Positions 6,099-7,304 of a stretch of DNA of 7,304 bases are shown here, piece by piece; position 1 is the stretch's first letter, and the number at the start of each line of letters is the position of its first letter. The notes below the pieces were generated by a model, which was not told the origin of the DNA, made no database searches, and saw nothing but the letters and a program-made list of their open reading frames with translations. The translations under genes were made by a program, and so were the position numbers. The DNA comes from Halothiobacillus neapolitanus (GTDB lineage: Bacteria > Pseudomonadota > Gammaproteobacteria > Halothiobacillales > Halothiobacillaceae), in contig DYLI01000082.1 in NCBI GenBank assembly GCA_020722165.1, forward strand, positions 1-7,304, read 5' to 3'.

Positions 6099-7304
6099 TC
6101 ACACGCGGCGGAAAACTAAAGTGCCATTGGTGCCGCCAAAGCCAAACGAATTGGAAAGCACGCATTCCAAGTGCATTTCGCGCGCCGTATGCGGCACATA
6201 ATCCAAATCACAGCCTTCACCGGGCGTATCCAGATTAATGGTGGGCGGTGCCACTTGGTCACGCAAGGCCAACACGCTGAACACCGCTTCCACCCCGCCC
6301 GCCGCGCCGAGCAAATGCCCAGTCATCGACTTGGTCGAGCTCATGGCAAGCTGGTAGGCGTGCTCACCGAAGGCCAGCTTGACTGCATCGGTTTCTGCCA
6401 GATCACCCGCCGGGGTCGAAGTGCCGTGCGCATTGATGTATTGCACATCGCCAGGATTAAGTTTGGCATCGCGTAAAGCCGCCTGCATACAACGCTTGGC
6501 ACCATCGCCCCCCGGTGCGGGCAGGGTCATGTGATAGGCATCCGCGCTCATGCCAAAGCCAATCAGCTCGGCATAAATCGTCGCCCCACGGGCTTTGGCG
6601 CGCTCGTATACTTCCAACACCACCATGCCCGCACCCTCGCCAAGCACAAAACCATCTCGATCCGCATCCCAGGGACGGCTGGCTCGGGTGGGCGCATCAT
6701 TACGCGTCGATAAGGCACGCGCAGCGGCAAAACCACCCACACCCAGCTCCGAAGTCGCCATTTCCGCGCCGCCCGCCACCATGACGTTCGCATCGCCATA
6801 GGCAATCATGCGTGCCGCTTCACCAATATTGTGCGTGGCGGTGGTGCATGCGGTCACAATGGCGATATTCGGCCCCTTGAAGCCGTAGCGAATCCCCAGA
6901 TTGCCCGCCACCATATTGATAATGCAGGCAGGCACAAAAAATGGTGAAATTTTGCGCGCGCCACCGTCGATAAAGGCATCGCGCGTGCGCTCAATCCCCG
7001 GCAAGCCGCCGATACCGGAGCCAATCGCCACACCAATGTGTTCAGCATCGGCCTCGTTTTCAGTCAAACCTGCGTCTTCAATCGCCTGAATCGCTGCCGC
7101 CATGCCGTAATGAATAAAAACATCCATCTTTTTGACATCTTTAGCAGGCATCCAATCTTCGGCACGAAAATCTTTCACTTCAGCGGCAATCTGCACCGCA
7201 AGCGTGGACGCATCAAAATGCGTGATCGAGCCAATACCACTTTGACCTGCAAGAACATTTTCCCAAGCCTGCGCAACCGTATTGCCTACCGGCGAAATGA
7301 TTCC
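6099..7304 (-). CDS. fabF: 3-oxoacyl-[acyl-carrier-protein] synthase II, 5' end cut off by window
   Basis: 401 codons of beta-ketoacyl-ACP synthase II are visible, starting inside the N-terminal GIISPVGNTVAQAW. E. coli FabF is 413 residues, so about 10 residues are missing beyond the right edge. The enzyme elongates acyl-ACP with malonyl-ACP in fatty acid synthesis. In visible numbering, the nucleophile is C153 (VTACTTATHNIG), the catalytic histidines are H293 (NAHGTSTPAGD) and H330 (SSTKSMTGHLLGAAGG), the lysine is K325, and the gatekeeper loop is SNSFGFGGTN (384-393). Adding 10 gives C163, H303, K335 and H340, exactly the E. coli positions. acpP is expected just upstream by analogy but cannot be seen. 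The stop lies 7 bases before the pabB ATG, so the two genes are surely co-transcribed. Nothing odd is seen in the active site. Confidence 0.97.
   Translation of the reverse strand, partial: GIISPVGNTVAQAWENVLAGQSGIGSITHFDASTLAVQIAAEVKDFRAEDWMPAKDVKKMDVFIHYGMAAAIQAIEDAGLTENEADAEHIGVAIGSGIGGLPGIERTRDAFIDGGARKISPFFVPACIINMVAGNLGIRYGFKGPNIAIVTACTTATHNIGEAARMIAYGDANVMVAGGAEMATSELGVGGFAAARALSTRNDAPTRASRPWDADRDGFVLGEGAGMVVLEVYERAKARGATIYAELIGFGMSADAYHMTLPAPGGDGAKRCMQAALRDAKLNPGDVQYINAHGTSTPAGDLAETDAVKLAFGEHAYQLAMSSTKSMTGHLLGAAGGVEAVFSVLALRDQVAPPTINLDTPGEGCDLDYVPHTAREMHLECVLSNSFGFGGTNGTLVFRRV

Noticed and set aside
6347..6381. Inverted repeat CAAGCTGG ... CCAGCTTG inside fabF.
   Set aside because: Only 8 bp with a 19-base loop, in conserved coding sequence; expected by chance over a window of this size.

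Overview
This window is a compact housekeeping operon with all genes on the minus strand, so transcription runs from high to low coordinates. In transcription order it holds fabF (5' end cut off by the window), pabB, pabC, mltG, tmk, holB, pilZ and tatD (3' end cut off). The core order fabF-pabC-mltG-tmk-holB-tatD is the classic gammaproteobacterial one. A PilZ protein of the type IV pilus type between holB and tatD resembles the Pseudomonas/Xanthomonas arrangement, and pabB between fabF and pabC is an extra. The organism is therefore probably a gammaproteobacterium or close relative (Acidithiobacillia not excluded), moderately GC-rich by eye and probably bearing type IV pili. I cannot name a genus.

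Region by region: 6099-7304 is fabF (fatty acid elongation). 4613-6091 is pabB and 3816-4613 is pabC, the two enzymes that turn chorismate into p-aminobenzoate for folate. 2773-3819 is mltG (peptidoglycan strand termination). 2129-2773 is tmk (dTMP kinase) and 1068-2132 is holB (DNA polymerase III delta prime). 724-1065 is pilZ and 1-703 is tatD (metal-dependent DNase family). No stretch above 30 bases lies outside a gene. Four of the seven junctions are one- or four-base stop/start overlaps (TAATG or ATGA), which implies one mRNA with translational coupling. A fifth is possible at pilZ/tatD. No promoter is visible; it presumably lies upstream of fabF, outside the window.

The genes supply parts for growth and division: lipid, folate/thymidylate, dTTP, replication clamp loading and cell wall. 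I see no mobile element with a transposase, no RNA gene, no CRISPR array and no defence system, and I do not claim a new system.

The points worth a second look are: a 96-base composite palindrome inserted in frame in the interdomain linker of pabB; a terminator-like hairpin plus U-run made by one half of it, upstream of essential genes; a PabB active-site motif with Ala (PIAGT) where E. coli PabB has Lys; and a Lys/Asp-rich low-complexity insertion in the delta prime subunit.
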